Assembly (NCBI GenBank): GCA_934464775.1
Contig: CAKSKG010000004.1
Span: 62,001 to 126,000, forward strand
Direction of reading: 5' to 3'
Source of the DNA: an uncultured Oscillospiraceae bacterium
GTDB lineage: Bacteria; Bacillota; Clostridia; Oscillospirales; Ruminococcaceae
Length of the DNA: 64,000 nt
Positions 41,986 to 51,399 of this stretch are shown in pieces (the stretch's first letter is position 1; every line of letters starts with the position of its first letter). The notes under the pieces are model-generated. The model worked only from the letters and a program-made list of their open reading frames with translations, was not told the origin of the DNA and made no database searches. Position numbers and translations under genes: made by a program.

Positions 41986-43248
41986 ATGAGGACGCTTTTT
42001 CATAACGGATATTATCTCGCACCGGATATGACCGTAAAGAGCGGTGAGATCGTAGTAAATGATACGGTCATTGAGTATGTGGGAGATAAAGCCGATATCG
42101 TTTGTGATAAAACTATTGATGTTCATGGCGGACTTATAATGCCCGGATTCTGCGATGCACACACACATTCGCCTATGACATTTCTCCGAAGCTGCGCCGA
42201 TGATATGCCGCTGAACAAATGGCTGAATGAGCAGATATTTCCCCGTGAAGCCAAGCTCTGCGGCGAGGATATATATTATCTGACCAAGCTTGCAGTCATG
42301 GAATATGTTTCGGGCGGCATAACCTCCTGCTTCGATATGTATTTTTATCCCGATGATTTTGTCCGTGCGATGCTTGAATGCGGATTCAGAAGTGTTCTGT
42401 GCGGAGCTGTGAATGATTTCAGTGAATCCGTTGAAAAGCTGGAGGACTATTATCTTCGATTCAACAAAATTGATCCGCTGATTTCGTATAAGCTGGGTTT
42501 TCATGCAGAATATACCACAAGTGAAGAGATTCTAAAAGAAATAGCCGCCCTTGCGGATAAATATAAAGCTCCCGTCTATGCGCACATAGCTGAAACAAGC
42601 TCCGAAGTTCAGGGCTGTATCGAAAGGCACGGAATGACTCCTGCCGAATATTTTGACAGTCTCGGGCTTTATAATTACGGCGGCGGCGGTTTTCACTGTG
42701 TTTATATGTCGGAAAATGACATTGAGATATATAAGCGCCGAAAACTCAGTGCCGTGACCAATCCATGTTCAAATGCCAAACTTGCCAGCGGAATTGCTCC
42801 GCTTTCAAAGCTGTATGATGCGGGGATAAATGTTGGTATCGGAACAGACGGCCCTGCCAGCAACAATGCTCTTGATATGTTCAGGGAAATGTATCTTGCG
42901 GCAGTGATGCAGAAGATAAAGCTGGAAGATGCGGCGGCTGTGCCTGCCGATGTGATACTTAACAGCGCTCTTCGGGGCAGTGCCGAAGCTATGGGCATCA
43001 ATGCGGGAATACTTTGCAGCGGCGCTCTTGCGGATATTATCGTGATCGATCTTGATATGCCGAATATGCAGCCTGTGAATAATATTGTGAAAAATCTTGT
43101 TTACAGCGGTTCGAGAGAGAATGTTGTCCTGACAATGGTAAACGGAAAGATTCTTTACCGTGACGGAGAATATTACATCGGCGAAGAGCCCCAGTATATT
43201 TTCCGAAAGGCGAATGATATAGCAAAGCGTATAAATGCTTCCGTATAA
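41986..43248 (+). CDS. Amidohydrolase, MTA/SAH deaminase type
   Basis: A 420-residue TIM-barrel metal hydrolase of the 5-methylthioadenosine/S-adenosylhomocysteine deaminase group. Metal ligands: HTH in CDAHTHSPMTFLR (about residue 58), His in GFHAEYT and VYAHIAET, and Asp in IGTDGPASNN. It would deaminate adenosine-type nucleosides to inosine types, which the adjoining phosphorylase could then cleave. The ATG directly abuts the phosphorylase stop, implying translational coupling. Guanine deaminase-like or chlorohydrolase-like relatives are the alternatives. Confidence 0.85.
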   Translation: MRTLFHNGYYLAPDMTVKSGEIVVNDTVIEYVGDKADIVCDKTIDVHGGLIMPGFCDAHTHSPMTFLRSCADDMPLNKWLNEQIFPREAKLCGEDIYYLTKLAVMEYVSGGITSCFDMYFYPDDFVRAMLECGFRSVLCGAVNDFSESVEKLEDYYLRFNKIDPLISYKLGFHAEYTTSEEILKEIAALADKYKAPVYAHIAETSSEVQGCIERHGMTPAEYFDSLGLYNYGGGGFHCVYMSENDIEIYKRRKLSAVTNPCSNAKLASGIAPLSKLYDAGINVGIGTDGPASNNALDMFREMYLAAVMQKIKLEDAAAVPADVILNSALRGSAEAMGINAGILCSGALADIIVIDLDMPNMQPVNNIVKNLVYSGSRENVVLTMVNGKILYRDGEYYIGEEPQYIFRKANDIAKRINASV

Positions 43249-43262
43249 TATGTTCATATAAC

Positions 43263-43299
43263 AAAAACTCCTGTCCGAATTTATCGGGCAGGAGTTTTC
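43263..43299. terminator. Bidirectional terminator between the purine genes and the giant repeat gene
   Basis: 14-bp stem (43263-43276 with 43284-43297, one G-T pair), 7-base loop, A and T tracts on either side. Confidence 0.88.
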
Positions 43300-43314
43300 T
43301 TATGTCAGCTGATT

Positions 43315-46300
43315 TTATCTTGAAATTTTGTTGCCGCATTCACTGCAGAACTTTGCTGTGTCGCTCATGATCTTAGCGCCGCACTGATCGCAGAACTTCA
43401 TTCTGATAGGCTTTGCGGATGCAGGTGCGGGAGCAGGAGCCACAGGCTTGGGTGCAGGAGCAGCCTCGGGCTTTGCGGGAGCTGCTGAAACGGTAGCTTC
43501 GGGCTTGGAAGCCGTCGCAGGTGATGCAGGCTTCGGAGCAGCAGGAGCCGGTGCCGCAGGCTTCTTTATCTCGGGAACAACCGCTGCGGCAGGTGCCGTA
43601 TTGACTGCGGGCTTTACAGGAGCTGTTGTTTTGATAGGCTCAATGGGCTTGATAGGCTTGATATCAGCCGCAGCACCGACCGTTACGGGCTGCTTTGCTT
43701 CTGGAGCTTTTTCGGCAGGCTTGGGTGCAGGGACAGGCTTGGGTGCAGGAACAGGTGCGGGAGCAGGAGCAGCAGGTTTGGGTGCAGGTGCCGCTTCCTT
43801 GACGGGAGCTGCCTCTGTGGGCTTCTGAACGGGAGCAGTAGGTTCGGGCATCATGTTCATGCGTGCCGCATTCTGCTCGATAGCCTTCATGCGTTCAGCC
43901 TTTCTCTTGTCATTGATATAGCCGATAAGCAGATTGAGAACATTTGCTGCCTTTTCAACGCCTGCGGGCTTGAAGCCGTTGTTGGGAAGCTCTGTCGTGC
44001 TGCCCGATTTATCCACCATCTGAATAGAACCGCCGCCGAACAGACCCTTCTTGGCTGTGAAGTTGGAAATTTCCTCAATGGACTTCTTGGTAATCAGACC
44101 GTTCTTGTCCTTGCAGAATACATGATCCATTGTAACTGCAAATCCGAGGTCGGGGTTGTTCTGATTGACTTCATGGAGCAGGATAGGCAGCTCAAACTGA
44201 GTTGTCTTAACAAAGCTGCTCTTCATTGCGATGTAATAAGACTCGAATACCTTTGAGTTGGGCGTTGTGAGGTGACCGTCATTCAGCATATTGTCAGCCA
44301 TATCCTTTGTGAGCTTGACAACATATTCGGTACGCTCGTTGTTCTTGTCGTTGATGATATGGTTTTCGCAGTCTGTTATGTGGCGCTTCTTTGCATTTTC
44401 GTCAATGTCCATATCCTTGATCTTTGCGATAAGATCAAGCTTTTCTTTCATGGTCATTGTTCCGAGATTTCTGCAAAGTGCTTCAACCTGCTTATCCTCG
44501 GCTTCACGTATCTTGGAGAGTACCTTGCCCTCGTAGCGGCGCTTCAGATCGTCGGGGCAGCCGTTCTTGTAATCCTGTACCTTTTTGAGGACATCTTTCA
44601 GCTGTTCCTTTGCCATGCCGCCGATGTTTTCGGTGAGCTTTGAAAGCTCGCTTACATGGATATTTGTAGCCGCATCATTGAGCTTCTTGATGTATGGTGC
44701 GGAGTTCTTCTGATCGTAGCCCTTGTCCTCGATCTCGTTGAGAACAGCTGTGATCTTTTCAATCGAAAGCTTTGTAACATCTCCGCAGAGCTTGTCAAGC
44801 TCTTCCTTTTCAAGAGCGTCAAAGCGTACATCTATCTTGTGAACTGTGTTGATGTAAAGTGCATTGTCAAGAGCAGGCTTGCGCTTTTCAAGCTCATCAC
44901 GGAATTTGTCAAGCTCATCGGAATTCATCTTTTCGATTGAATTCATCATCTTGTCGAATTCTTCCTTGTCAAGCTTTTTCAGGCGGTTGTCGATCTGGTC
45001 AATGTATGTCTGACCTGCATTCTTGTATTCGGGTGTGTCTGTGATCTTGCGCTTGATCTCCAGCAGCTTATCCTTGGGAAGAGTCTGAATGTTCTTTCCA
45101 AGCTCGGAAAGCTCGGTTTTAATAAGGGATTCCTCACGCTGTTCAATCTGAGCGATGTATTTTGCTGAGATCTCCTTGTCAAAAGCGTCGCCCTTTAATG
45201 CTTCCTTCAGCTTTGAAAGCTCGGCACGGGGCATAGAGGGGATATTCTTACAAAGTGCGTCCAGCTCTTTCTTCATAAGCTCGATTTCCTTTGCACGGAT
45301 CTTTTCGATGAAAGGCTTTGCGATATCCTTGTCATACTTTGCGGAAATATCGGCAGAGAGCTTTTCAAGGTCGGACTTGCTCTTCTTGTCAAGGTCCTTG
45401 CTGAGAGCGTCGATCTCCTGCTTGTCAAGCTCGTTTTCTCTTGCCTTGATCCTGTCAAAGAACTTCTTCGTGTATTCCTTGTCGAACTTATCGGCAGATA
45501 TCTTTTCGGAAATTGTTTTAAGCTCGGCTCTGTTCTTCTTTTCGATATCCTTGCAGATCTCGTCAACCTCGGCATTGTCCAGCTCTAAGCTGCGCTTCTT
45601 GATCTGCTCAAAGTAAGGCGCAGTAAATTCCTTGTTGTACTTTGCATCGGAAATTTTGGCTGTGATATCGGAAAGAGCCTTTCTGTCAGCCTTGGAGATA
45701 TCCTTGCAGAGCTCTGCGATCTCTTTCTTTTCAAGCTGATCTTCGGCGTCCTTGATCTTGCCGAAAAATTCCTCGGTATATTCCTTTTTGTACTTGGGAT
45801 CGGAGAGCTTTTTGCGAAGCTCCGCAAGCTCTTCCTTCTTCATGGAAGAAATATTTGCGCAGAGAGCGGCAATTTCCTTCTTTTCGCAGCTTGTCTTATA
45901 GTCCTTGATCTTTGCAAAATACTCGGCAGTGTAATCCTTGTTGTACTTTTCGTCGGAGAGAGTCTTTTCCAGCGCCGTAAGAGCGGGGATATCCATTTTC
46001 TCCATGTCCTTGCAAAGATCTGCGATCTCCTGCTTTTCAAGCTGAACCTCACGCTCACTGAGCTTTGCTGCATATTTTTCGGTGATAGAGCTGTCATATT
46101 TTCCGCTTGTGAATTCACTCTTGATAGCAGCAAGGGCAGCCTTGTCCATTTCACCGATCTTTTCGCATTTTGCGGTGAATTCCTCAACGCCGATAGCCTG
46201 CTCACGGTCGGATATCTTGGAGATATAGGGGTCGGTGAGAGCAGTATCGTATTTTCCCTCGTTGATTATGTCGCGGAGCTTGTCAAGCTCTTCTCTTGTC

Positions 46301-48366
46301 GCCTTTGCGATGTTTGCAAATACAACAGCAACTTCCTTGCGGTCAAAATCATCAATAAGATAGGATATTTTGCGTGAGAAAGGATTCTTGATATATTTTG
46401 CGAAATTCTTTTCGTCGATCTTCTTCTTGATCTCAGCAAGCTTGTCCTTTGCAAGTCCGTCCACGCTGCCGCAGAGAGCCGCAAGCTCCTTGCGTGCCAG
46501 CTCGCTCTTAACGGAATTCGCTTTCTTGACGTAATGCTTTCTGAGCATATCGGAATACTTGTCGGAGTCGATCTCCTTTATAGCCGCATCTATTGCAGCA
46601 ATGTCCTTGCCCTCAACGCTCTTGATCCTGCTGTCAAGCTCTTCGGTCTGAGCGGAGATAATACGGCTCTCGATCTTAGCCATGAAAGGCTTTGCAACAG
46701 TCTCATCATAGCCGCCGTCAATGATCTTCTTTTTCAGAGCGGCAGCCTCAGCGCTGTTCATGTCTGCAACGGCAAGACACATCTGCTCCAGCTGATTTTT
46801 TTCAACGTCATTGAATGCCAGCTTGACTTTCAGCAGATATTTTTCCTTTGTGTTTTCATCGACAGTCATAGCATTGATGTGACTGCGCAGCTTTTCAAGC
46901 TCGTTCTTGTCCAGTGCGGAAAGGTCGGAGCAGAGCTTGATAAGCTCCTGCTCGTTTCTTATGGCAGACTTCATTTCTTCGGCAGTTTCAAAAACAGTGC
47001 CGTTGTATGTGCGGGACTTCTTGTCCTCTTCTTCGATGTACTTGTCAAGCTCTGCAAATACCGCAGGATCGGCAAGCTTGTATTTGTCTGCGGCGGTTCT
47101 GATATCATCTCTGATTATCTTTGCCTGCTCAATGCCGCAGGTGAAATTTCCGTCCTTGTCCTTGGCATTTTCGGGGATAAACGAAGCAGCGAGATGTGCG
47201 TTCAGCTGTTCATCGGTATATTCGGCGCTGTCCTCGCCGAACCAGAATTCTTCAAGTGCGGAGATGTCAGCATCGTCCTTGCCGCATACGGAATAAAGCA
47301 GTCTGAAAACAGCTGCGTCTGCGGGACGGTCGGAGAGAATATCAGCCGCAGCGGCAACGATCTCGTCCGTGTTCATGTCGGTCTCTTCGATCTCTCTGAG
47401 AGCAGCATTGTAAGCCTTGCCGTCAAATTCGGTATGTACAAAGCCGCAGGTGTTGCTCTTTACAAAAGCCTTGATGAATGCTCTCTTTGCGCATTCAAGC
47501 TCGTCATCGGGAGTGTGATCCTCGGGAAGAGCGGATACCTCGGGATTATAGAATTCGGTTCTGAATTCTATGGGCTTCATGTCTATGCCGTTCTTTTTGA
47601 GAGCCGCCAGCATGAACTTGATAGCATATCCCGAAAGTGTCATGCCGCCGCCGATAGCGTTGATAAGGGAAGTTACGGCAGCCAGCTTGTCACGGAGGAT
47701 ATATACGCTGTCAAGAGCCTTTTCAAGCTTGAAAAGACGTGCACCGTTCTTGTTTATCTCAACAAAAGTGCCTTTAAGGGGCAGCTTCATCTCATTTACA
47801 TCGGAGATAACAGGGAAGTTTTCAAGCTGCTCATTAAGATATACATCAAGATTCTGCTGAATGCTTTCAAATGTAATAACCGCAGGAGCTTCAACAGTGC
47901 CCTCACGCCAGAAATCGGCATTGATTATTTTTTTGATTTTCAGCTTCTGGTTGGTAAGGGGAGTAACAGGAGCGTAGGGCTTGTTATGCTCACGCATATA
48001 CTGTTCGTTTACGATGACCTGATCGTGCTTTCCGTCGATCATCCAGTCATGAGCCGCAAATTTCTTTTCAAAAAGGAGATCGGAAAGATAAATATGCTCA
48101 ATTTCCGCAGCCTTTTCACGGGCGTCCTTGAGAACGAAAGGCTTCCAGTTGTTTTCGCCGTTATCGGACATGAGCATCATGTCATAAAGACGGCATATGG
48201 TCATATCGTTGGACTTTGCTTCTTCGTCCGTACAGGGAGCAAAGATAAGATCCTTAATCATCGGGTGGCATACAAGCTGACCTTCGGGAAGATATTTTTC
48301 GATAAATTTCTGCTGGAAATCAGTGCAGGCCTGTCTGAACACGCCGTAATCATTTATCAGTTCCAT
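43315..48366 (-). CDS. Giant 51-residue helical-repeat protein with C-terminal zinc ribbon
   Basis: A 1683-residue protein with no signal peptide or membrane helix, so probably cytoplasmic. Residues 1-460 are an unrecognised domain. From about 474 to 1340 there are 17 repeats of about 51 residues, each of the kind KKELDALCKNIPSM followed by a second helix and a KYDKEY..PY..KI..RE turn. Residues 1370-1490 form a compact beta-rich domain that resembles a bacterial PH domain (VFCKDKNGLITKKSIEEI). Residues 1505-1650 are an Ala/Pro-rich linker. A zinc ribbon (CDQC ... CSEC) ends the protein. ATG 48366 follows AAAGGA. It is transcribed alone from a consensus promoter. Function unknown; a scaffold is a fair guess. 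Confidence 0.8.
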   Translation of the reverse strand: MELINDYGVFRQACTDFQQKFIEKYLPEGQLVCHPMIKDLIFAPCTDEEAKSNDMTICRLYDMMLMSDNGENNWKPFVLKDAREKAAEIEHIYLSDLLFEKKFAAHDWMIDGKHDQVIVNEQYMREHNKPYAPVTPLTNQKLKIKKIINADFWREGTVEAPAVITFESIQQNLDVYLNEQLENFPVISDVNEMKLPLKGTFVEINKNGARLFKLEKALDSVYILRDKLAAVTSLINAIGGGMTLSGYAIKFMLAALKKNGIDMKPIEFRTEFYNPEVSALPEDHTPDDELECAKRAFIKAFVKSNTCGFVHTEFDGKAYNAALREIEETDMNTDEIVAAAADILSDRPADAAVFRLLYSVCGKDDADISALEEFWFGEDSAEYTDEQLNAHLAASFIPENAKDKDGNFTCGIEQAKIIRDDIRTAADKYKLADPAVFAELDKYIEEEDKKSRTYNGTVFETAEEMKSAIRNEQELIKLCSDLSALDKNELEKLRSHINAMTVDENTKEKYLLKVKLAFNDVEKNQLEQMCLAVADMNSAEAAALKKKIIDGGYDETVAKPFMAKIESRIISAQTEELDSRIKSVEGKDIAAIDAAIKEIDSDKYSDMLRKHYVKKANSVKSELARKELAALCGSVDGLAKDKLAEIKKKIDEKNFAKYIKNPFSRKISYLIDDFDRKEVAVVFANIAKATREELDKLRDIINEGKYDTALTDPYISKISDREQAIGVEEFTAKCEKIGEMDKAALAAIKSEFTSGKYDSSITEKYAAKLSEREVQLEKQEIADLCKDMEKMDIPALTALEKTLSDEKYNKDYTAEYFAKIKDYKTSCEKKEIAALCANISSMKKEELAELRKKLSDPKYKKEYTEEFFGKIKDAEDQLEKKEIAELCKDISKADRKALSDITAKISDAKYNKEFTAPYFEQIKKRSLELDNAEVDEICKDIEKKNRAELKTISEKISADKFDKEYTKKFFDRIKARENELDKQEIDALSKDLDKKSKSDLEKLSADISAKYDKDIAKPFIEKIRAKEIELMKKELDALCKNIPSMPRAELSKLKEALKGDAFDKEISAKYIAQIEQREESLIKTELSELGKNIQTLPKDKLLEIKRKITDTPEYKNAGQTYIDQIDNRLKKLDKEEFDKMMNSIEKMNSDELDKFRDELEKRKPALDNALYINTVHKIDVRFDALEKEELDKLCGDVTKLSIEKITAVLNEIEDKGYDQKNSAPYIKKLNDAATNIHVSELSKLTENIGGMAKEQLKDVLKKVQDYKNGCPDDLKRRYEGKVLSKIREAEDKQVEALCRNLGTMTMKEKLDLIAKIKDMDIDENAKKRHITDCENHIINDKNNERTEYVVKLTKDMADNMLNDGHLTTPNSKVFESYYIAMKSSFVKTTQFELPILLHEVNQNNPDLGFAVTMDHVFCKDKNGLITKKSIEEISNFTAKKGLFGGGSIQMVDKSGSTTELPNNGFKPAGVEKAANVLNLLIGYINDKRKAERMKAIEQNAARMNMMPEPTAPVQKPTEAAPVKEAAPAPKPAAPAPAPVPAPKPVPAPKPAEKAPEAKQPVTVGAAADIKPIKPIEPIKTTAPVKPAVNTAPAAAVVPEIKKPAAPAPAAPKPASPATASKPEATVSAAPAKPEAAPAPKPVAPAPAPASAKPIRMKFCDQCGAKIMSDTAKFCSECGNKISR

Positions 48367-48487
48367 GCGTTTACCATTCCTTTCCGACTTTGCTGCGGAT
48401 AAATATAGTATAGTTGAGCGTTCCCGAACAAAGTCTGACCCCATTTGCCGCAGATTTTATATCTGCCGACATATTTGTAATCATGAC

Positions 48488-48516
48488 TATTATACCAAAT
48501 GTTATAAAATATGTCA
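48488..48516 (-). promoter_or_regulatory. Promoter of the giant repeat gene
   Basis: Minus strand TTGACA (48516-48511), 17 bases, TATAAT (48493-48488); a full consensus match. Confidence 0.85.
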
Positions 48517-48648
48517 ACAGTTTTAACGGTATTTTACATAGCTAAATTGTATAAAATTCACAATATTTTTTTGTTGATTATAATTATTTCACTACAATGT
48601 GATTTTATGATTCAATAAAATATATTTGGAAACTTTTCGGCAAAATAC

Positions 48649-48677
48649 TTGACATCTGCGGGTTAAAATGATATACT
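48649..48677 (+). promoter_or_regulatory. Promoter of the FliD-C-like gene
   Basis: TTGACA (48649-48654), 17 bases, TATACT (48672-48677), about 38 bases before the ATG. Confidence 0.75.
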
Positions 48678-48714
48678 TTATTTAAAGTATAAGTGAAATC
48701 AGGTGATCTTAGGT

Positions 48715-49404
48715 ATGTGGACTGTATCGGGCATGAGCAGAATGATAGTAAATACATATGCTCTCAATGCGAAAAGCGGTGCTTCCCGGAATGGAACAGG
48801 CACTGCCTCCTCAATGTCAGAGGTGCTGCGGAAGTCGGCTGTAATGAAAAATCCTGCCATGAAGAAGAAATATGCACAGGCAATTTCCAATCTTCAGAAA
48901 AAGACTGGAAATATCGTTAATGAAAACAAGCTGTCCTCTGTTTCCTCAAAGCTTGCAGGCTCTGCAGGTGAGCTTTCTTCCTCATGGTCGCTTTATAAGG
49001 ACGATAATAGGGAAAAGCTCGAAAAGGGAGTTTCCGATTTTGTGGATAATTATAACGAAACTGTCTCGGCTCTTTTGAAGTCGGACAGTGAAAGCGCTCT
49101 CAGTCAGGGTGTTTCCATGGTGAATACCACCCGTGCATTCAGCAGTTCGCTTTCAAAGGCAGGCATTACGGTTGGACAGGATAACAAGCTTTCTGTTGAT
49201 AAGGAAAAGCTTGCGGCTGCCGATATGAACAGCATCAAATCGCTTTTCAAGGGCGGATATTCCTACGGTGCAAAGATAGCTCAGAAAGCATCGGATATTT
49301 CCTATGCCGCCAAAAATGAAGTGAACGGCACATATAATGCAAACGGAAATCTTGTTCAGTATTCCAATAACATTATCGCATCGCTTCTCAGCACAAACGC
49401 ATAA
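48715..49404 (+). CDS. FliD C-terminal-like helical protein
   Basis: A 229-residue protein without signal peptide, rich in Ser, Ala and Asn. The part from about residue 100 (VSDFVDNYNETVSALLKSDSE ... NKLSVDKEKLAAADMNSIKSLFKG) follows the pattern of the C-terminal domain of flagellar cap protein FliD. No flagellar genes are in the window, and the hook-like and D1 domains of a real FliD are missing. It may be a stand-alone relative with another extracellular or scaffolding role. ATG 48715 is chosen, with AGGTGA upstream. A consensus promoter and a terminator frame it as a single-gene unit. Confidence 0.6.
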   Translation: MWTVSGMSRMIVNTYALNAKSGASRNGTGTASSMSEVLRKSAVMKNPAMKKKYAQAISNLQKKTGNIVNENKLSSVSSKLAGSAGELSSSWSLYKDDNREKLEKGVSDFVDNYNETVSALLKSDSESALSQGVSMVNTTRAFSSSLSKAGITVGQDNKLSVDKEKLAAADMNSIKSLFKGGYSYGAKIAQKASDISYAAKNEVNGTYNANGNLVQYSNNIIASLLSTNA

Positions 49405-49408
49405 AAAT

Positions 49409-49445
49409 AACAGGCTTCGCATTTCGGTGCGGAGCCTGTTTTATA
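49409..49445. terminator. Bidirectional terminator
   Basis: 13-bp stem (49409-49421 with 49428-49440, one G-T pair) between convergent genes, with T-rich sequence on both outer sides. Confidence 0.82.
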
Positions 49446-49456
49446 TTCTGTATTGT

Positions 49457-50503
49457 TTATAACGAAGCGTAGGCAAGCATATAGAATGCCGAAACGGCGA
49501 TCATTTCTATAACGATAAATGTTACGAGAAGCCATACCGATGTGCCGCCCTTTGTGTGCAGCTCCGAAAGAGTAAAATTCGGAGGTGTCGAGGATTTTAT
49601 TTTCGGTATCTTGTTCAGGCAGTGTTTCAGATAAATGCTGTTTGCGAACATTCCCATTCCGATGCTGAATGCAAGATTCAGAACATATGCAAGCATCAGC
49701 AGCTTCTGGAAAGCATCTCCCGATACATCAAACATTCCGATTATGTCCTTGAGAATGCCGCCGCTCATGGGGAATACCGAAAGATTGCTGATAGTTCCTG
49801 GGATAACGGTTATGATCTTGATAAACAGAGCAAGAATTGCCATGGGGATCATTTTTCTGTTTGCAAAATAAAGCTCGGGGAAAAACATCGCAATAAAATT
49901 CATGGAGAATTTTGTGTGCATTTCCTTCATGAACTTGAATTTCGGCAGATAATAAAAGGTGTTGCTGTCAACGAAAGCACCAAGCTCCGCAACATTTACA
50001 TCATCGCTGTATTTTTCCGAAGGGTTGAATCCGCAGAGAGGGTCGGAATAATTCACTCCGTAAGGATTTGTGAACGAAGCTCCGCCGTTTGAGGCATTCT
50101 GACCGTCATTTACGGGTGAGGATTTGATCCCGCCCATAAACGGACCCTGTTCATTTTGATCTTGCTGACCGAAGCCGTTCATGTTATTTGCATCGTTGGG
50201 CTGACGGTTCATATTTCCGTAGCTCTGCGCATTGTTGAAGGGCATTCCGCAGCGGCAGCAGTAAAGTGCGTCCGCAGGACTTTCCGCATGGCAGCGTATG
50301 CATATTCGTGCAGGTCTTTCGGGAGTGCTGTCGGGCTGCCAGCTTTTGCCGCTTTCATGAAGCTTCATATTTATGCATTTGCCCTCTTTGTTATAGCAGG
50401 CACGGTGATAAGGAGTTCCGCAGTCGGGGCAGACAACTATATCATCGCCGTCCTTCAGGACTTCTCCGCACACAATGCATTTTGAACCTTTATATTCTAC
50501 CAT
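49457..50503 (-). CDS. RING-like plus zinc-ribbon membrane protein
   Basis: A 348-residue protein. Residues 9-45 have the spacing of the prokaryotic RING finger family 1 (CIVC ... CPDCGTPYHRAC ... C). A second zinc ribbon lies at about 67-85 (CIRC ... CCRC). A Gln/Asn/Gly-rich linker and, from about residue 185, three to four membrane helices follow, with a DUF2628-like ALFIKIITVIPGTISN region. The zinc modules should be cytoplasmic. Bacterial RING-like modules of this type have unclear roles; ubiquitin ligation should not be assumed. GGAGG lies 8 bases before ATG 50503. Confidence 0.75.
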   Translation of the reverse strand: MVEYKGSKCIVCGEVLKDGDDIVVCPDCGTPYHRACYNKEGKCINMKLHESGKSWQPDSTPERPARICIRCHAESPADALYCCRCGMPFNNAQSYGNMNRQPNDANNMNGFGQQDQNEQGPFMGGIKSSPVNDGQNASNGGASFTNPYGVNYSDPLCGFNPSEKYSDDVNVAELGAFVDSNTFYYLPKFKFMKEMHTKFSMNFIAMFFPELYFANRKMIPMAILALFIKIITVIPGTISNLSVFPMSGGILKDIIGMFDVSGDAFQKLLMLAYVLNLAFSIGMGMFANSIYLKHCLNKIPKIKSSTPPNFTLSELHTKGGTSVWLLVTFIVIEMIAVSAFYMLAYASL

Positions 50504-50536
50504 AAGGTAAACCTCCAATATCTATCCGATAAAAAT

Positions 50537-50565
50537 ATTATAACACAGGAATTATCAAATAACAA
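50537..50565 (-). promoter_or_regulatory. Promoter of the RING-like gene
   Basis: Minus strand TTGTTA (50565-50560), 17 bases, TATAAT (50542-50537). Confidence 0.55.
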
Positions 50566-50659
50566 GGAATTTTCCCGCAGTTTCATCATACTTTCACAAA
50601 AAATACATAACAGGTTCTTTTCGGAAAACTATTATATAATAGTAAAGGAAGTATATTGT

Positions 50660-51349
50660 ATGGAAAATACAAAGAGAAAATTTTCAGGCACGATATTGAA
50701 AAGAATAATTCAGATATCGCCGTTTGTGATGATAGCCGTAATGGCTGTATTATATTTTGTGTATTTCAGAAACGTGACGGTAAGACAGCTTGTCACGTAT
50801 GTTCCCGATGATATGTTTCTTGCGGTCATCGTACTGCTTGCAATGTTTGCGCTGAAATCCATGTCATACTTTTTCCCAATGCTTGCGCTGTATGCCGTTT
50901 CTGGCTCGATATTCGGCTTCGGCAGGGGACTGCTTGTGAATATTGTGGGAACGCTTATAATGATATCTATACCATATCTTATAGGAAGATTCGCCGAGCG
51001 TGAGCTTGTGGATTCGCTTATCAGAAAAAGCAGCAAGGCGGAGCGAATAAATGAGATGCGGACAGGCGGGCAGTTTTTCGCAAGTTTTTTCCTGCGTGTC
51101 ATAAGCTGTCTGCCCTGCGATGTGGTGAGCCTTGTTCTCGGTTCTGCGGGGATAGAATATAAGAAATATATTGCAGGTTCGCTTCTGGGAATACTTCCCG
51201 GAATAATTTCCGCAACGCTTATGGGAGATGCGGCGGACGATCCTCTTTCCCCGAAGTTTATCGGCGGTGCCGCATTCAATGTGGTGATAGCGGTCGCATC
51301 TGCAATAATTTATGCGGTGCGCTGCCGCAAAAAGAAAAAGGCACAGTAA
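50660..51349 (+). CDS. TVP38/TMEM64 (VTT domain) membrane protein
   Basis: A 229-residue polytopic protein with about five membrane segments. The VTT-domain signature is ALYAVSGSIFGFGRGLLVNIVGT, followed by RFAERELVDSLI, and RVISCLPCDVVSLVLGSAG in which the family usually has a proline-rich RxxPxxP-like turn. The C-terminal GSLLGILPGIISATLMG matches too. Family members include DedA-like proteins thought to move lipids across membranes. It has its own hairpin terminator. Confidence 0.85.
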   Translation: MENTKRKFSGTILKRIIQISPFVMIAVMAVLYFVYFRNVTVRQLVTYVPDDMFLAVIVLLAMFALKSMSYFFPMLALYAVSGSIFGFGRGLLVNIVGTLIMISIPYLIGRFAERELVDSLIRKSSKAERINEMRTGGQFFASFFLRVISCLPCDVVSLVLGSAGIEYKKYIAGSLLGILPGIISATLMGDAADDPLSPKFIGGAAFNVVIAVASAIIYAVRCRKKKKAQ

Positions 51350-51350
51350 T

Positions 51351-51393
51351 AAAAACAGCAGCATTTCGCTTTTGAAAATGCTGCTGTTTTTGT
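51351..51393. terminator. Bidirectional terminator
   Basis: 16-bp stem (51351-51366 with 51376-51391) with A and T tracts, between the convergent VTT and dCMP deaminase genes. Confidence 0.88.
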
Positions 51394-51399
51394 GTTGTA

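Larger units (their letters stand above)
48367..48714. other. Divergent intergenic region with two strong promoters
   Basis: 348 bases without a gene. It holds the leftward promoter 48488-48516, with a leader of about 115 bases to the giant gene, and the rightward promoter 48649-48677. The AT-rich 48520-48645 between them shows nothing I recognise. Confidence 0.75.

Noticed and set aside
43448..43828. Gly/Ala-rich plus-strand frame of 126 codons
   Set aside because: It is the complement of the Ala/Pro-rich linker of the giant protein and has no independent start signal.
46534..48402. Open frame of 622 codons on the plus strand, opposite the giant repeat gene
   Set aside because: It mirrors the codon pattern of the minus-strand gene, has no Shine-Dalgarno site, and the residues show no domain. 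The opposite strand has clear 51-residue repeats.
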